Shown here piece by piece: positions 35,818-37,505 of a stretch of DNA of 37,505 bases (positions are counted from its first letter, which is position 1; every line of letters begins with the position of its first letter). The stretch comes from an uncultured Methanobrevibacter sp. (GTDB taxonomy: Archaea; Methanobacteriota; Methanobacteria; Methanobacteriales; Methanobacteriaceae): the NCBI GenBank assembly GCA_902789505.1, contig CADAOO010000009.1, positions 1 to 37,505 of the forward strand, in the 5' to 3' direction. The position numbers were made by a program, and so were the translations under genes. The notes beneath the pieces are model-generated. The model did no database searches. It was not told where the DNA came from and saw nothing but the letters and a program-made list of their open reading frames with translations.

Positions 35818-36168
35818 CTAAGCCTTATCTTCTCTTTCCTCTTCAATAGCTTCAGTAACGCTATTCAAGATTTGAAGTGATTTGGAAAATGCAGGCATAC
35901 CTGAGGTCAATAATACAACCCTTAAAACATCCACGATTTCTTCTTTAGTTATGCCCAGTACTTCAATTGCACTCCTGATTTGTTTTTTGGTAGCTCTTGG
36001 ATCTGCACGAGACGCGGTGATACCAATGGCTATTAATTTTTGAGTTTTATAATCCAAGACTTTTCCATCCCATACAGTATCGTTAATGTCAGATACTAAC
36101 TCATATAAATCAGGATACTCATCTTTTAATTCTCGGATACCTTTACCGTAATATACGTCGCCTTTCAT
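35818..36168 (-). CDS. Carboxymuconolactone decarboxylase (CMD/AhpD-fold) family protein lacking the CxxC
   Basis: 116 aa all-helical protein with the CMD core VLDYKTQKLIAIGITASRAD then KKQIRSAIEVLGITKEEIVD. AhpD-type members carry CxxC in the segment after the IAIG helix. Here that place reads SRADPRATKKQ with no cysteine anywhere in the protein, so peroxidase-type thiol chemistry is ruled out. A lactone/decarboxylase-like or binding role remains possible. AGGAGAG precedes ATG 36168, and a TATA box at about 36218-36228 implies a 28-nt leader. Its last 73 bp are duplicated at 24343-24415. Confidence 0.88.
   Translation of the reverse strand: MKGDVYYGKGIRELKDEYPDLYELVSDINDTVWDGKVLDYKTQKLIAIGITASRADPRATKKQIRSAIEVLGITKEEIVDVLRVVLLTSGMPAFSKSLQILNSVTEAIEEEREDKA
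35819..35891 (+). repeat. 73-bp direct repeat, right copy
   Basis: This is the 3' end of the intact CMD-family gene, identical to 24343-24415. The match breaks one base before the stop codon's last position (TAG here, TAA at the left copy) and at the codon for Pro/Ala upstream. Confidence 0.95.
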
Positions 36169-36239
36169 ATAACTCTCCTCAAAATAATTTTAATTAATTA
36201 ATGATTTAATTTTTAAGTTATATATAATTAATAGCTATT

Positions 36240-37501
36240 TCATAAAAATGAAAATGTTTTTAGAGGTATATAAATTACATCACCATCCTTTTTTACAGAA
36301 GAGTAGTTATTTGCAACCACTATACCATATTGACAATTATATTTGTTGATGGCATGTTTAATCTGTAGTTTCTTTTTCTTTCCACGACCTACCTCGATTG
36401 GAATGATGTTTTCGCAATCTTTTCTAGGTTTTCAAGAAGGAACCCTTCATAATCATCACTCCCAAGCAATGGGTTTCCCACTTTGGTTGACAGGGCATGT
36501 CTGATGCTGGGTGTTGCAAAATAATATTTCCATGATTTTTTAACCCTTTTGGCTGAACCACCATACGGCTCACAATGGAAAATCAGATGGGTCTTTTCAA
36601 GCAAATCCAATATCTTATTTACATTTGCAGTTGATGTTTTCAAGTAATTTGCCAAATTCGCTTGTGTTAATTCTCCCGGCTGTTGGAGAGCAAGATATCT
36701 TAAAATACGCTTTGCATGGGATTGGTTTTCAGATGAAAGCTCTTTTATTTGCGGCATGTCTTTTGTAATGACCCTTTGTGTAATTTCAACCAAATCCTCA
36801 CATATTTCCCGATGAGACTTTTTGTCAAACAATATTGGAAAACCACCGAATTTAAAATATTCCTCCCAATCTGTAGAAGAGTAATCCCAGCAATTGGTCA
36901 ATAAGTTATTTGCTTTAAATTCTGATGATAAAACATTATTAATATCTCCACCGAATATCAAATCTCTTAAATCAGCAGCCAAACAACTTACGTCAATACC
37001 ATATTTTAATTTTAAATGCTGTGTGTAGTTTAGAGGGGTTATGGATTTTTTACGCATTCTTCTTGCAAGATCATCACTGCGTTCCAAATGAAGAGCCGAA
37101 GAACCTGTAAATATCATGAAAATATTATATGATTTATCATATATTACTTTTCCAGAGGAAGCCCATTTTTTATCGATTTGTGATTCATCAACGAATATGA
37201 AAACCTTTTCATCTAAATTTCTCAAGTTTGCATGAAATATGTTTTTCAGGTATACTTCAACCATCTGTCTTATATTGCATTCAACCAGATCATTTAAATC
37301 ATCAAAGGAAATGTATAACACATTATTGGGAGGAATATTCTTTTCTTTTAAGAGATATTCATATGCCTGTAGAATCAATGTTGTTTTGCCAACACCCCTA
37401 AGACCTGGCAAAACTATAATCTTATTTGAAGTATCTTCTTTTAAAAAAGTATCCAAGTATCCTTTTATCTCATCCAATTCTTCTCGGGAGTTGAATTTCA
37501 T
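36240..37501 (-). pseudogene. AAA+ (AAA_14) / DUF4143 ATPase, decayed at its C-terminus
   Basis: The uninterrupted frame 36389-37501 gives 370 aa. Walker A is LPGLRGVGKTT (about 32-42) and Walker B is VFIFVDESQ (about 104-112). A sensor-like FTGSSALHLER segment, a winged-helix region (LTQANLANYLKTSTANVNKI) and the start of the DUF4143 nuclease-like domain (GFLLENLEKIA) follow. It then stops after a frameshifted SFQSR. In another frame directly downstream, NIIPIEVGRGKKKKLQIKHA and DVIYIPLKTFSFL, the normal end of DUF4143, are readable down to the TGA at 36240-36242. The YW...EVDF core that should lie between is missing, so an internal deletion with frame loss is more likely than a sequencing slip. 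The ATPase half could still be made. Confidence 0.75.
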
Positions 37502-37505
37502 ATTA

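Overview
This AT-rich window reads as a Methanobacteriales genome, most likely Methanobrevibacter. The evidence is archaeal glycerol-1-phosphate dehydrogenase, CofC for coenzyme F420, archaeal-type ProRS and PheRS beta, GGTGAT-type ribosome binding sites, AT-rich TATA boxes and a DUF3344/Ig-like adhesin. The species is inferred from gene content only.

Layout. 1-4.7 kb: a signalling locus, with a PAS sensor (minus, cut by the window edge) divergent from two overlapping membrane-anchored SpoIIE/PP2C phosphatases. 4.7-8.4 kb: a sodium:neurotransmitter-type symporter, a sugar O-acetyltransferase, and a TPR protein with a cold-shock-like tail. 8.4-19.2 kb: housekeeping genes, namely valS; a small histidine-rich membrane protein paired with pheT; a YjbQ-family gene followed by an unlisted 46-aa membrane ORF; the tight operon G1P dehydrogenase-UPF0179-rpiA; and proS-cofC-thiD. 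19.2-23.3 kb: a SsuBC/TauBC-type ABC pair without a binding protein, then a P1B-type metal ATPase with a small single-TM partner. The partner's promoter is bracketed by two TTAGG-N4-CCTAA palindromes of DtxR/IdeR type. 23.4-24.3 kb: a CPBP protease. 24.3-35.9 kb: a surface block, with a secreted, membrane-anchored CobN-like chelatase, a DUF2162-type membrane protein, an ExbB/TolQ-type channel subunit, a small ExbD-like protein, and a large adhesin with a 378-residue tandem repeat. 35.8-37.5 kb: a CMD-family gene and a decayed ATPase/DUF4143 gene.

The strongest candidate for an undescribed system is 24.68-31.38 kb. Here a CobN-type metal chelatase is exported, tethered by a C-terminal helix, and co-encoded with an ExbB/ExbD-like proton-channel pair and a cysteine-motif membrane protein, in an organism with no outer membrane. 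Cytoplasmic CobN works with an AAA+ ATPase, and none is encoded in this window. A proton-motive-force-driven extracytoplasmic tetrapyrrole/metal machine is a testable inference.

The block (24.4-35.8 kb) is flanked by a 73-bp perfect direct repeat: the 3' end of the CMD gene on the right and a truncated copy of it on the left. That suggests duplication or integration at a gene 3' end. Related TAGTA(A/T)TAC motifs lie in front of both the CobN-like gene and the adhesin. All calls come from reading the sequence; no database search was run.
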